From Microbacterium sp. XT11 (lineage in GTDB: Bacteria > Actinomycetota > Actinomycetes > Actinomycetales > Microbacteriaceae), in NCBI RefSeq assembly GCF_001513675.1, contig NZ_CP013859.1:1675081-1739080 (forward strand): 64,000 nucleotides of DNA, given 5' to 3'. Under the pieces are notes generated by a model. That model worked only from the letters and a program-made list of their open reading frames with translations. It searched no databases and was not told where the DNA came from. Shown in pieces: positions 26,568 through 37,300 of the stretch. A program made the position numbers and the translations under genes. The first letter of the stretch is position 1. Each line of letters begins with the position of its first letter.

Positions 26568-27914
26568 TCAGCCCAGCCTTTCCTTGCGTCCGAGCAGACC
26601 TTGCGGCCTGACCAGCAGGATGACGATGAGCACCACGAGGGCGCTCGCGTACTTCAGGTCGGACGGGATCCACAGCGTCGAGATCTCGACCGCGATGCCC
26701 ACGATGAGCGATCCGACGAGCGCACCGAACGCGGTGCCGAGCCCGCCGAGCGTGATCGCGGCGAACATGAGCAGGAGCATCTGCATGCCCATGTCCCACT
26801 TCACGCCGGGACGGAAGTACGCCCACAGGATGCCGGAGATCGCCGCGAGCACCCCCGCCAGGATCCACACGTAGCGGATCACCCGGTCGACGTCGATGCC
26901 GGACGCCGCGGCGAGCTGCGGGTTGTCGGAGATGGCGCGCGTGGCCTTGCCGATGCGGGTGCGGGTGAGGAACCAGGCAACGGCGAGGATCACCACGATG
27001 CTCACGCCCATGGCGATCATGTCGATGTACGACAGGGAGACCGGCCCGAACTGGATCGGCGTCGGGCTCGCACCGGGGAGCTGACGCGTGCCGCCGCCGA
27101 TGAAGTACTGGAAGACGTAGCGCAGTGCGAGCGAGAGGCCGATGCTCACGATCATCAGCTGCACCGTGCCGAGGCCGCGGCGGCGCAGCGGACGCCACAC
27201 GCCGGCGTCCATGCCCCACCCGAGCAGGGCGCCGCCGACCACGGCCGCCGCGATCCCCGCCCACAGCGGAAGGTGCCAGAACGAGGTCGTGACCATGGCG
27301 AGCAGGCCGCCCCAGGTGACCATCTCGCCGTGCGTGAAGTTCGACAGGCGCGTGGTGCCGTAGATCAGGGCGGCGCCCATCGACGCCAGCGCCAGCAGCA
27401 GCCCGAAGTTCAACCCGCCGACGAGGCGGGAGAACAGCTGGTCCGCGAACGACACCGTGACGCGCTCGCCCTCGCCGAGGAAGAGGTTCATGATCTTCGT
27501 GCCCGTGAGGCCGAACTCGACCTCGAACGAGGCGGTGGTCCCGGCGATCGGCTGCGTGCCCTCGGGCAGCTGCGCGGCGTCGACGATCACGCCGTCCGGC
27601 AGCGTGTCCTCATCGACGGTGAGCGTGTACTTCGCCTTCTCCGGCACGTACAGCCGCCACTTGCCCTCGGCATCCGTCTTCGTCTCGCCCTCGAAGCCCT
27701 TGCCCTCGATCGTCATGACGACGCCCTCGACGGGCTTGTCCTCGAAGGTGATGACGCCCGCGAAGTAGAAGTCGGTGATCTCCTGCCCGTCGTCGGTCTC
27801 GTCGGCTGAGGCGACGGACGGTGAGAGCAGCATGGCGCAGAGGGCCATGAGTATGCCGATGAACGCGACCATCCACGGACGCTTTCGATGCACGGCGACT
27901 GTTGTGGGTCCCAC
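26568..27914 (-). CDS. livH: LivH-type permease with exported N-terminal carboxypeptidase-regulatory-like domain
   Basis: 448 aa, about 150 longer than ordinary LivH. Residues 1-37 look like a signal peptide (HRKRPWMVAFIGILMALCAM, then ASADE). Residues ~45-115 resemble a carboxypeptidase-regulatory/SdrB-like beta sandwich (FAGVITFEDKPVEGVVMTIE, TDAEGKWRLYVPEKAKYTL). A linker leads to the LivH core from ~residue 165, with LNFGLLLALASMGAALIYG and SNFTHGEMVTWGGLLA. The start is GTG 27914, placed by GGAGG 4 bp upstream. First gene of the livHMGF operon. The fused domain probably sits outside the membrane and might contact the binding protein (inference). Confidence 0.85.
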   Translation of the reverse strand: MGPTTVAVHRKRPWMVAFIGILMALCAMLLSPSVASADETDDGQEITDFYFAGVITFEDKPVEGVVMTIEGKGFEGETKTDAEGKWRLYVPEKAKYTLTVDEDTLPDGVIVDAAQLPEGTQPIAGTTASFEVEFGLTGTKIMNLFLGEGERVTVSFADQLFSRLVGGLNFGLLLALASMGAALIYGTTRLSNFTHGEMVTWGGLLAMVTTSFWHLPLWAGIAAAVVGGALLGWGMDAGVWRPLRRRGLGTVQLMIVSIGLSLALRYVFQYFIGGGTRQLPGASPTPIQFGPVSLSYIDMIAMGVSIVVILAVAWFLTRTRIGKATRAISDNPQLAAASGIDVDRVIRYVWILAGVLAAISGILWAYFRPGVKWDMGMQMLLLMFAAITLGGLGTAFGALVGSLIVGIAVEISTLWIPSDLKYASALVVLIVILLVRPQGLLGRKERLG

Positions 27915-27983
27915 GCAACCTCCACTTTGAGTGCTGTCTCCGCGGCATCGGGTCGTCGCCGAGGAGATGGACGACGCACTTGA

Positions 27984-29660
<1,677 letters not shown>

Positions 29661-29679
29661 GCGCGACGCGCTGACACGA

Positions 29680-29716
29680 AGAGGGCGGATGCTGCAGTCC
29701 ACAGCATCCGCCCTCT
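29680..29716. terminator. bidirectional terminator between guaB and the DUF4190 gene
   Basis: AGAGGGCGGATGCTG (29680-29694) and CAGCATCCGCCCTCT (29702-29716) form a 15-bp perfect stem with a 7-nt loop between convergent genes. Confidence 0.85.
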
Positions 29717-29736
29717 CGTCGTTCATGGAGGCGGGG

Positions 29737-30156
29737 TCAGCCGCAGGTGTAGGTGACTCCGTTGACCTCCCAGACCCCCGAGCCGAGCTCGGCGCACATC
29801 GACGCCAGGGCGACGATGCCGAGGATCGCGACCACGCCGACGATGATCCAGAACACGGTCAGGATGGCGCCGATCACGATGCCGGCCGTCGCGAGGCCCG
29901 TCGGTGCGCCGGCCTTCTTGAGCTTCACGCGCGCGACGATGCTGAGGATGAGGCCGACGAGCGGAGCGACGATGGCCAGGATGAATCCCGCGATCGCCAG
30001 CCCGCGCCCCGGAACAGGCTCGGCGGGGGCTCCGTATGCCGCCGCCGCACCCGGCTGCGCCGGGGGAGCGTACTGCGGAGCGGGAGTCGCATCAGGCGTG
30101 GTGTTCCACGCAGGCTGCTGAGGCGGCTGGGGCGGCTGCTGGTCGGGGTTCGTCAT
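29737..30156 (-). CDS. DUF4190 domain membrane protein
   Basis: A 139 aa protein. A ~50-residue N-terminal tail very rich in Pro, Gln and Ala (QQPPQPPQQPAW) is followed by two transmembrane helices (about residues 55-75 and 85-120) separated by a VKLKKAGAPTG loop, the DUF4190 arrangement. A short C-terminal tail has two cysteines. AGGAGAG precedes ATG 30156. Function unknown. Confidence 0.8.
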   Translation of the reverse strand: MTNPDQQPPQPPQQPAWNTTPDATPAPQYAPPAQPGAAAAYGAPAEPVPGRGLAIAGFILAIVAPLVGLILSIVARVKLKKAGAPTGLATAGIVIGAILTVFWIIVGVVAILGIVALASMCAELGSGVWEVNGVTYTCG

Positions 30157-30302
30157 GTTCTCTCCTGTGGGGACGGGACAAAGGGCGCACCCGAGAGCGT
30201 AGCGAGGACCACAGGCCCGCACCATCCCGACTCGCTGGGGAATCCGGTGCTCGCCGCGTTCGCCCCCGGCCTCCGGGTTCGCGGCGGCGGGTGCTCTGCT
30301 GA

Positions 30303-30308
30303 TAGCCT
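30303..30308 (+). promoter_or_regulatory. putative -10 box of the ABC-F gene
   Basis: TAGCCT about 40 nt before the GTG start, with GGAAGGA in between. No clear -35 hexamer is seen. Confidence 0.35.
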
Positions 30309-30347
30309 GATCGGCTCGCCACGCGGGCGGAAGGACGGCCACACCCT

Positions 30348-32036
30348 GTGGGATACATCGACGTCTCCGGCGTCTCACTGACGCTCCCCGACGGCAGACC
30401 TCTTCTCGACGAGGTGACGTTCCGGGTCGGCGCGGGTTCGACGAGCGCGCTGATCGGCCCGAACGGCGCAGGGAAGACGACGTTGCTGCGCATCATCCGC
30501 GGTGAGCAGGCGCCGGACGACGGCGTCGTCACGATCGACGGCGGCCTCGGCGTCATGGACCAGTTCGTCGGACATGGCGAGAGCGGTCAGACCGTGCACG
30601 AGCTGCTCGTGCGGGTGGCACCTCGGCGCATCCGGGCAGCGGCCGAGGAGCTGGAGGCAGCGGAGAACGCCCTCATCGAGCGGGACGAGCACGACACGCA
30701 GATGGCGTACGCGGCCGCCATCGCCGAGTACGCGGATGCCGGCGGCTACGAGCACGAGACGGTGTGGGACCAGTGCACGGTCGCCGCCCTCGGCGTGCCG
30801 TACGAGCGCGCCCGCTATCGCGACCTCACCACGCTGTCGGGCGGCGAGCAGAAGCGGCTCGCGCTGGAGGCGCTGCTCCGAGGCCCCGACGAGGTGCTGC
30901 TCCTGGACGAGCCGGACAACTACCTCGACGTCCCGGCGAAGCGCTGGCTCGAGGAGCAGCTGCGTCAGACGCCCAAGACGGTGCTGCTCGTCTCGCACGA
31001 CCGCGAACTGCTCGCGCGGGCCGCCGATCGGATCATCACGCTCGAACCCGGAGGTGCCGGTGCGACCGCGTGGGTGCACGGCGGCGGGTTCGCGACCTAC
31101 CATCAGGCCCGCAGCGACCGCATGGACCGGCTCGACGAGCTGCGGCGGCGCTGGGACGAGCAGCACGAGAAGCTGCGGACGCTGGTCGCGAACCTCAAGG
31201 TCAAGGCGGCGGCGAACGACGGCTTCGCCTCGCGGTACCAGGCCGCCCAGACGCGCCTGCGCAAGTTCGAAGAGGCGGGGCCGCCCGAAGAGCGTCCGCC
31301 CGCGCAGGACTTCGACATGCGGCTGCGCGGATCGCGCACCGGCAAGCGCGCCGTCGTCGCCACCGCGCTCGAGCTCACGGGGCTCATGCGGCCCTTCGAC
31401 GCCGAGATCTGGTACGGCGACAGGGTGGCGGTGCTCGGCTCGAACGGTTCGGGGAAGTCGCACTTCCTCCGGCTGCTCGCCCGCGGAGGCACCGATCCCG
31501 ACCCCGCCCTGGGGCACGTCACCTCCACGGGGGAGCAGCTCGCCGAGGTCGCCCACTCCGGACGTGCCGTGCTCGGCGCGCGCGTCGTCCCTGGACTGTT
31601 CGCGCAGACCCACGCGCATCCGGAGTTCGTCGGCCGCACGCTGCTCGAGATCCTGCACCGTGGCGATGAGCGGCGTTCGGGGTTGCCGCGTGACGCCGCG
31701 AGCTCGGTGCTCGACCGCTACGGCCTCGTACGGCAGGCACAGCAGACGTTCGAGTCGCTGTCGGGCGGACAGCAGGCCCGGTTCCAGGTGCTGCTGCTGG
31801 AGCTCTCCGGCGCCACGCTGCTCCTGCTCGACGAGCCCACGGACAACCTCGACCTCGAATCCGCAGAGGCTCTCGAGCAGGCGCTCGTGCGCTTCGACGG
31901 CACGGTCCTCGCGGTCACCCACGACCGCTGGTTCGCGCGGTCGTTCGACCGGTTCCTCGTCTTCGGCTCGGACGGCGAGGTGTACGAGGCGGACGAGCCG
32001 GTCTGGGATGAGAAACGCGTGGTCAGGGCGCGCTGA
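30348..32036 (+). CDS. ABC-F family ATP-binding protein
   Basis: A 562 aa soluble protein with two ABC cassettes and no membrane domain. Cassette 1: Walker A GPNGAGKTT near residues 36-44, signature LSGGEQKRLALEAL, Walker B LLLDEPDNYLD. A charged inter-domain linker follows (about 255-320). Cassette 2: GSNGSGKSH, LSGGQQARFQ, LLLDEPTDNLD. ABC-F proteins act on the ribosome as translation factors or antibiotic-protection proteins; which applies here cannot be told. The GTG start has a distant RBS (GGAAGGA, ~12 bp), so the exact start is less certain. Confidence 0.85.
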   Translation: MGYIDVSGVSLTLPDGRPLLDEVTFRVGAGSTSALIGPNGAGKTTLLRIIRGEQAPDDGVVTIDGGLGVMDQFVGHGESGQTVHELLVRVAPRRIRAAAEELEAAENALIERDEHDTQMAYAAAIAEYADAGGYEHETVWDQCTVAALGVPYERARYRDLTTLSGGEQKRLALEALLRGPDEVLLLDEPDNYLDVPAKRWLEEQLRQTPKTVLLVSHDRELLARAADRIITLEPGGAGATAWVHGGGFATYHQARSDRMDRLDELRRRWDEQHEKLRTLVANLKVKAAANDGFASRYQAAQTRLRKFEEAGPPEERPPAQDFDMRLRGSRTGKRAVVATALELTGLMRPFDAEIWYGDRVAVLGSNGSGKSHFLRLLARGGTDPDPALGHVTSTGEQLAEVAHSGRAVLGARVVPGLFAQTHAHPEFVGRTLLEILHRGDERRSGLPRDAASSVLDRYGLVRQAQQTFESLSGGQQARFQVLLLELSGATLLLLDEPTDNLDLESAEALEQALVRFDGTVLAVTHDRWFARSFDRFLVFGSDGEVYEADEPVWDEKRVVRAR

Positions 32037-32127
32037 GGCCAGGAGGGCGAGACGCGATGCTCCGGAGACGGCCGCCCACCATCCCCGGTCTCTCGTCTCG
32101 CAGCCGTCGGCCCGTACGGGTGCCGGG

Positions 32128-32133
32128 TAGTCT
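32128..32133 (+). promoter_or_regulatory. -10 box of leaderless guaB3
   Basis: TAGTCT with 6 nt to GTG 32140. Confidence 0.6.
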
Positions 32134-32139
32134 GGGGGA

Positions 32140-33261
32140 GTGACCACTGAGATCGAGCTGGGCCGAGGAAAGCGCGCGCGCCGCGCATATACGTTCGACG
32201 ACATCGCGGTCGTGCCGTCGCGCCGAACCCGCAACCCGGAGGACGTGTCGACCGCGTGGACGATCGATGCCTTCGGCTTCGAGATCCCCGTGATCGGCGC
32301 GCCCATGGACTCGGTCGTGAGCCCGCAGACGGCCATCATGCTCGGTCAGCTCGGCGGCCTGGGCGTCCTCGATCTCGAAGGACTGTGGACGCGCTACGAC
32401 GACCCGGAGCCGCTGCTGGCCGAGATCGCCGGTCTCGAGGCCGCGTCGGCGACCGTGCGCATGCAGGAGATCTACTCCGAGCCCATCAAGCCGGAGCTCA
32501 TCACGCGTCGGCTGGCCGAGATCCGCGAGGCCGGTGTCACCGTCGCCGGTTCGCTCACGCCGCAGCGGACCCAGGAGTTCTACGACACGGTGGCGGCTGC
32601 GGGCGTCGACCTCTTCGTGATCCGCGGCACGACGGTGTCGGCCGAGCACGTGTCGAGCGTCGACCAGCCACTGAACCTGAAGAAGTTCATCTACGACCTC
32701 GACGTGCCCGTGATCGTCGGCGGTGCCGCCACGTACACCGCCGCGCTGCACCTCATGCGCACGGGGGCGGCCGGCGTGCTCGTCGGCTTCGGCGGGGGAG
32801 CGGCCTCCACGACGCGGGCGACGCTCGGCATCCACGCGCCGATGGCCACCGCCGTCTCGGATGTGGCGGCCGCCCGTCGCGACTACCTCGACGAGTCGGG
32901 CGGCCGGTACGTGCACGTGATCGCGGACGGCGGCGTCGGCACGTCGGGCGACATCGTCAAGGCGCTCGCCATGGGTGCGGATGCCGTCATGCTTGGCGTC
33001 GCGTTGGCCAGAGCCACCGACGCTCCCGGTCGCGGGTTCCACTGGGGACCTGAGGCTCACCACCCGAAGCTGCCCCGCGGCCGTCGCGTCGAGGTGGGCG
33101 GGATCGGCACGCTCGAGGAGATCCTGTACGGGCCGGCCCCGGTGGCCGACGGCACGGCCAACCTCATCGGCGCGCTGCGCAAGTCCATGGCGACCACCGG
33201 GTACTCCGACCTCAAGGAGTTCCAGCGGGTCGAGGTCGTCCTGGCGCCGTACGAGGCCTGA
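32140..33261 (+). CDS. guaB3: GuaB3 family IMP dehydrogenase-related protein
   Basis: A 373 aa IMPDH/GMPR-type TIM barrel without CBS domains, the actinobacterial GuaB3 family. ARRAYTFDDIAVVPSRRTRN at the N-terminus and IGAPMDSVVSP match the family. In place of the IMPDH catalytic-loop cysteine, the corresponding stretch here reads GGGAASTTRATLGI, so cysteine is replaced. Its reaction is not deducible from sequence; GMP reductase-like activity has been considered for the family. Leaderless GTG. surf1 starts 17 bp after its stop. Confidence 0.85.
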   Translation: MTTEIELGRGKRARRAYTFDDIAVVPSRRTRNPEDVSTAWTIDAFGFEIPVIGAPMDSVVSPQTAIMLGQLGGLGVLDLEGLWTRYDDPEPLLAEIAGLEAASATVRMQEIYSEPIKPELITRRLAEIREAGVTVAGSLTPQRTQEFYDTVAAAGVDLFVIRGTTVSAEHVSSVDQPLNLKKFIYDLDVPVIVGGAATYTAALHLMRTGAAGVLVGFGGGAASTTRATLGIHAPMATAVSDVAAARRDYLDESGGRYVHVIADGGVGTSGDIVKALAMGADAVMLGVALARATDAPGRGFHWGPEAHHPKLPRGRRVEVGGIGTLEEILYGPAPVADGTANLIGALRKSMATTGYSDLKEFQRVEVVLAPYEA

Positions 33262-33278
33262 GCATCAACCGCATCGCC

Positions 33279-34079
33279 GTGACGTCGCCCGCGCTGTTCC
33301 CGCCGACCCTGCGCGAGGTCATGCTGCGGGGCCGCTGGATCGCCATGCTTCTGCTGTGCCTCGTCGTCGCCGGCGTGTTCGCGTGGCTGGGGCAATGGCA
33401 GCTGGGCCGCGCGATCGATACGGCACCGCCGCCCCCCGGTGCCACCGAGCAGGTGCGCCCCTTGGCCGACGTCGTCGAGCCGGGTGAGTACCTGCCGGAG
33501 CCCCTGGTCGGCCAGCGCGTCGAGACCACGGGTGTGTGGGTGCCAGGCGATTTCCTCGTCGTGTCGGGGAGGTTCAACGAGGGGGCCGCCGGCTACTGGG
33601 TCACCGGACAGCTGCGGGTCGGCGAGCGCACCTCCATCGCCGTCGCGATCGGCTGGACGGCGGATCTCGACGAGGCGCGGCGTGCGATCGAGGCGCTGGA
33701 CGCGGATGCCGACGGATCAGAGGTGACGATCACCGGTCGGGTGATCTCCGACGAGGGCCCGGTGCCGCCTCCGCACGACGACCCCGAGCGCATGGACCGG
33801 ATGTCGCCCGCCATGCTGCTGAGCCGCTGGCACGACACCGCCGACCTCGACGTGTACCGTCCCTACCTCGCGTCGGCGAGTGCGCTCGCCGGGCTCACCG
33901 ACATCGCGTCTCCCGCGCCGGAGGAGCAGTCGCCGATCAACTGGCTCAACGTCTTCTACGCCGCGGAATGGGCCATCTTCGCCGGCTTCGCGTTCTACCT
34001 CTGGTACCGCCTTGCCAAGGATGCGTGGGAGCGGGAGGTCGAAGAGTTCGACGACGCTGCGGGCGCGCCGACGGACTGA
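33279..34079 (+). CDS. SURF1 family protein
   Basis: A 266 aa two-pass membrane protein implicated in cytochrome c oxidase maturation in this family. N-terminal transmembrane helix near residues 18-38 (MLLLCLVVAGVFAWLGQWQL, with the family GxWQ-like ending), a periplasmic SURF1 domain, and a second helix near residues 222-245 (WAIFAGFAFYLWYRL). The usual VTVRG-type strand reads VTITGRVISDEGP. It starts 17 bp after guaB3 and is probably co-transcribed. Confidence 0.82.
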   Translation: MTSPALFPPTLREVMLRGRWIAMLLLCLVVAGVFAWLGQWQLGRAIDTAPPPPGATEQVRPLADVVEPGEYLPEPLVGQRVETTGVWVPGDFLVVSGRFNEGAAGYWVTGQLRVGERTSIAVAIGWTADLDEARRAIEALDADADGSEVTITGRVISDEGPVPPPHDDPERMDRMSPAMLLSRWHDTADLDVYRPYLASASALAGLTDIASPAPEEQSPINWLNVFYAAEWAIFAGFAFYLWYRLAKDAWEREVEEFDDAAGAPTD

Positions 34080-34155
34080 GGTTTCTGCGCACCTGAGCGC
34101 GTGGATGTGCGCGTCTGCGCAGGTGTTTGTAGGCGTCCTCTGAACGCTTTGTGCG

Positions 34156-34177
34156 GTCCGGTGAGCGGTGGGTGACG
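34156..34177 (-). promoter_or_regulatory. candidate PHO box (two 11-nt direct repeats)
   Basis: On the minus strand CGTCACCCACC is followed directly by GCTCACCGGAC. The TCACC cores are exactly 11 nt apart, the spacing of PhoP direct-repeat units in Streptomyces. The box ends 15 bp upstream of the -35 of the nuclease/nucleotidase gene. Confidence 0.4.
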
Positions 34178-34192
34178 AAAAGGCAAACTGCA

Positions 34193-34221
34193 TTGATGAT
34201 GTCCGCCCCTCTCCGTATGCT
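34193..34221 (+). promoter_or_regulatory. promoter of the secreted nuclease gene
   Basis: -35 TTGATG (34193-34198), a 17-nt spacer and -10 TATGCT (34216-34221). The predicted start near 34228 leaves a ~92-nt leader. Confidence 0.65.
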
Positions 34222-34231
34222 CCCAACATGT

Positions 34232-34257
34232 GCGTGCGCTGGGAGTCCGGCGCACGC
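34232..34257 (+). other. 5'-terminal mRNA hairpin
   Basis: GCGTGCGC, a 10-nt loop, GCGCACGC: a perfect 8-bp stem beginning about four bases after the predicted transcription start. It could protect or regulate the mRNA. Confidence 0.5.
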
Positions 34258-34319
34258 GCGGCGGCGGGAGTCCACGAGAGCCCGTCGATCCGATCCGCGA
34301 TGTCGAGGAGACCGTCCGT

Positions 34320-37300
34320 ATGAAGTCCGCCCCCGACGATGAGGCCCGAGTGAGCGCCGCATCGTCCGTACACCGGAAGCGGGGGCGCTACGGCGCACTC
34401 GCCGTGACCTGCGCGGCAGCGCTGAGCCTCGGCTCGCTCGTCGCCGCGCCCGCCTTCGCCGACACCACCGGAACCGGCGTGGTGATCAACGAGGCCTACC
34501 TCTCCGGAGGCAGCGCCGGGGCGGCGTTCAAGAACAAGTTCGTCGAGCTGTACAACCCGACGGCAGAGCCGATCGCGCTCGACGGCATGTCGCTGCAGTA
34601 CCGCTCGGCGACGGGCACGGGAGCCTTCAACGGCGTCGCGCCCCTCAGCGGGACGATCCCGGCGCACGGGTACTTCCTCGTGCAGGGCAACAGCAACGGC
34701 ACGAACGGCGCCGAGCTCCCCGCGGCCGACGTGGTGAGCACCCTGTCGCCCAGCGGCACCACCGGCACCATCGCCCTGGTGCGGGGCACGGCGGCAGTGA
34801 GCCTCACGCCCGGCTCGGTCGTCGGCGCACCCGGGGTGATCGACCTGCTCGGCTACGGCACCTCGAACACCTTCGAGACCAAGGCGGCCACCGCCCCGTC
34901 CGGCAACACCGACGTCAAGTCGCTCACTCGCACGAACGGCGCAGACACCGACGACAACAGCGCGGACTTCTCGCTCTCCGCGTCGATCACGCCGCAGAAC
35001 TCCGGTGCGGGTGGAGGCACCGACCCCGGGTCCGGCACCGACCCGGTGACCGCGACCATCGCCGAGGTGCAGGGCACCACCGACGTGTCGCCGTTGAACG
35101 GCAAGACCGTCACGGTCGAGGGCGTCGTCACGGCCGACTACCGCACGGGCGGGTACAAGGGCATCACGATCCAGACGCGGGGGTCGGGCGGTGCCGAGGA
35201 CGCGACTCCCGGAGCCTCCGACGGCATCTTCGTGTTCCTCGACGCGCTCACCCCGACGCTCGCCATCGGCGATCTGGTCTCGGTCACCGGAGCGGTGAGC
35301 GAGTACTACGGGCAGACCCAGATCAGCCCCTCGTCGCTCTCGGCGGTCTCCGTCGTGCAGGCAGGCGTCGGCGTGCCCGCAGCGACGCCTCTGCCCGACA
35401 CCGTGCTGGGCGCAGACCGCGAGCAGTTCGAGAGCATGTACGTGGCCCCGACGGGGACGTACCGCGTCGCATCGAGCCACCAGCTCTACAACTACGGCGC
35501 GCTGTGGCTGAACGTGGGCGGCGGCATGAACGTCAAGAGCACCGAGACGACGCGTCCCGGCACCGAGGCCGCAGCCATCACTGCCGCCAACCGGGCGAAC
35601 CGCATCCTGCTCGACGACGGCTGGTCCATCCAGGTGACGAACAAGAGCCACCCGAACGAGCAGCCGTACTTCACCAAGGACGTCGTCGTGCGCAACGGCG
35701 ACACGGTCGACTTCGGCGACAACGGCTACGTGCTGCAGTGGAGCTTCGACGACTGGCGTCTGCAGCCGGTGGTGCCGATCGACAACACCTCGCCTGCCGA
35801 GCTCAAGCCGACGTTCACCGCCACGAACCCGCGCCCGGCGTCAGCGCCCGAGGTGGGCGGAGACGTGCAGGTCGCGTCGTTCAACGTCTACAACTACTTC
35901 ACGACGCTGAAGAGCCAGAACGCGAACGCGCGCGGTGCCGCGACCGCCGAGGAGTTCGCCATCCAGAAGTCCAAGATCGTCGCGGCGATCAACGGCCTCG
36001 GCGCCGACATCGTCTCGCTGATGGAGATCGAGAACTCGGTCAAGCTCGGCGGCACGCTCGACTCCGCGCTCGCCGACCTGGTCGCAGGCCTCAACGCCGA
36101 CGCCGGTGACGACGTGTGGGCATACGTGCACACGCCGGCCGCGCTGAACGATGCCACCATCACCGACTACATCACGAGCGCCATCATCTACAAGAAGGAT
36201 GCTGTCTCGCCCGTCGGTGACGCCATGACCGTCGTCGACGAGACCGTGTGGGGCAACGCGCGTGAGCCCATCGCCCAGGCCTTCGACGTCGACGGCCGCA
36301 TCGTCACGGTGGTCGCGAACCACCTGAAGTCGAAGTCGGACCCCAAGGACGGCACTCCGGTGCCGGCTGACGAGCAGGGCTTCTTCAACGCCGACCGCGT
36401 GCGGCAGGCGAACTCGATCCTCGAGTTCACCAAGACGATCGAGTCCAAGACGGGCAGCAGCGACATCCTGCTCATCGGCGACTTCAACGCGTACGCGAAG
36501 GAAGACCCGATCGACGTGTTCACGTCGGCCGGGTGGAGCGACGTCGCGCGCGAGAAGGCGCCAGACGAGCACACCTACTCCTTCGACGGGGAGCTCGGAT
36601 CGCTCGACCACGTGCTCGCGTCGCCGTCGCTCGCCTCGTCGATCATCGGCGCGGGCGTGTGGGGCATCAACTCGCCCGAGTGGAGCGACCGCGGCTACGC
36701 GTTCGGCGCCACCGAGGCGGGCACGCCCTTCCGCTCCAGCGACCACGACCCGATCCTCGTCGGAGTCTCCGCCACCGTCCCGCCGGTCAGCATCGACGTC
36801 GTCACGGTGAACGACTTCCACGGTCGCATCGAGGCCGATGGAGCAGCTGCCGGAGCAGCCGTGCTCGCCGGTGCGGTCAAGCAGTTCCGTGAGGCGAACC
36901 CGAACACGATCTTCGCCGGAGCCGGTGACCTGATCGGCGCGTCGACGTTCACGTCGTTCATCAACGACGACAACCCGACGATCGACGCGCTGAACGCGGC
37001 CGGGCTCGACGTGAGCGCGGCGGGCAACCACGAGTTCGACCAGGGATGGGCCGACCTGCGCGATCGCGTGCAGGAACGCGCGAACTGGGAGTACATCTCG
37101 TCCAACGTGTTCCTCACCGAGACGGGCGAGCCGGCACTGGCGCCCGCCTGGGTGAAGGAGCTCGACGGCGTGCGCGTGGGCTTCGTCGGCGCCGTCACCG
37201 AGGACCTCGACTCGCTGGTCTCGCCCGAGGGCATCAAGGACCTCGAGGTGCGCAGCATCGTCGACTCGGTCAACGCCGTGGCAGATGACCTGCGCGACGG

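Noticed and set aside
25588..27264. Extended LivM of about 558 residues
   Set aside because: The upstream extension would overlap the livH coding sequence in another frame; the LivM start at 26565 is two bases after the livH stop.
32047..32101. Terminator after the ABC-F gene
   Set aside because: GCGAGACG and CGTCTCGC pair, but across a 39-nt loop; too weak to call.
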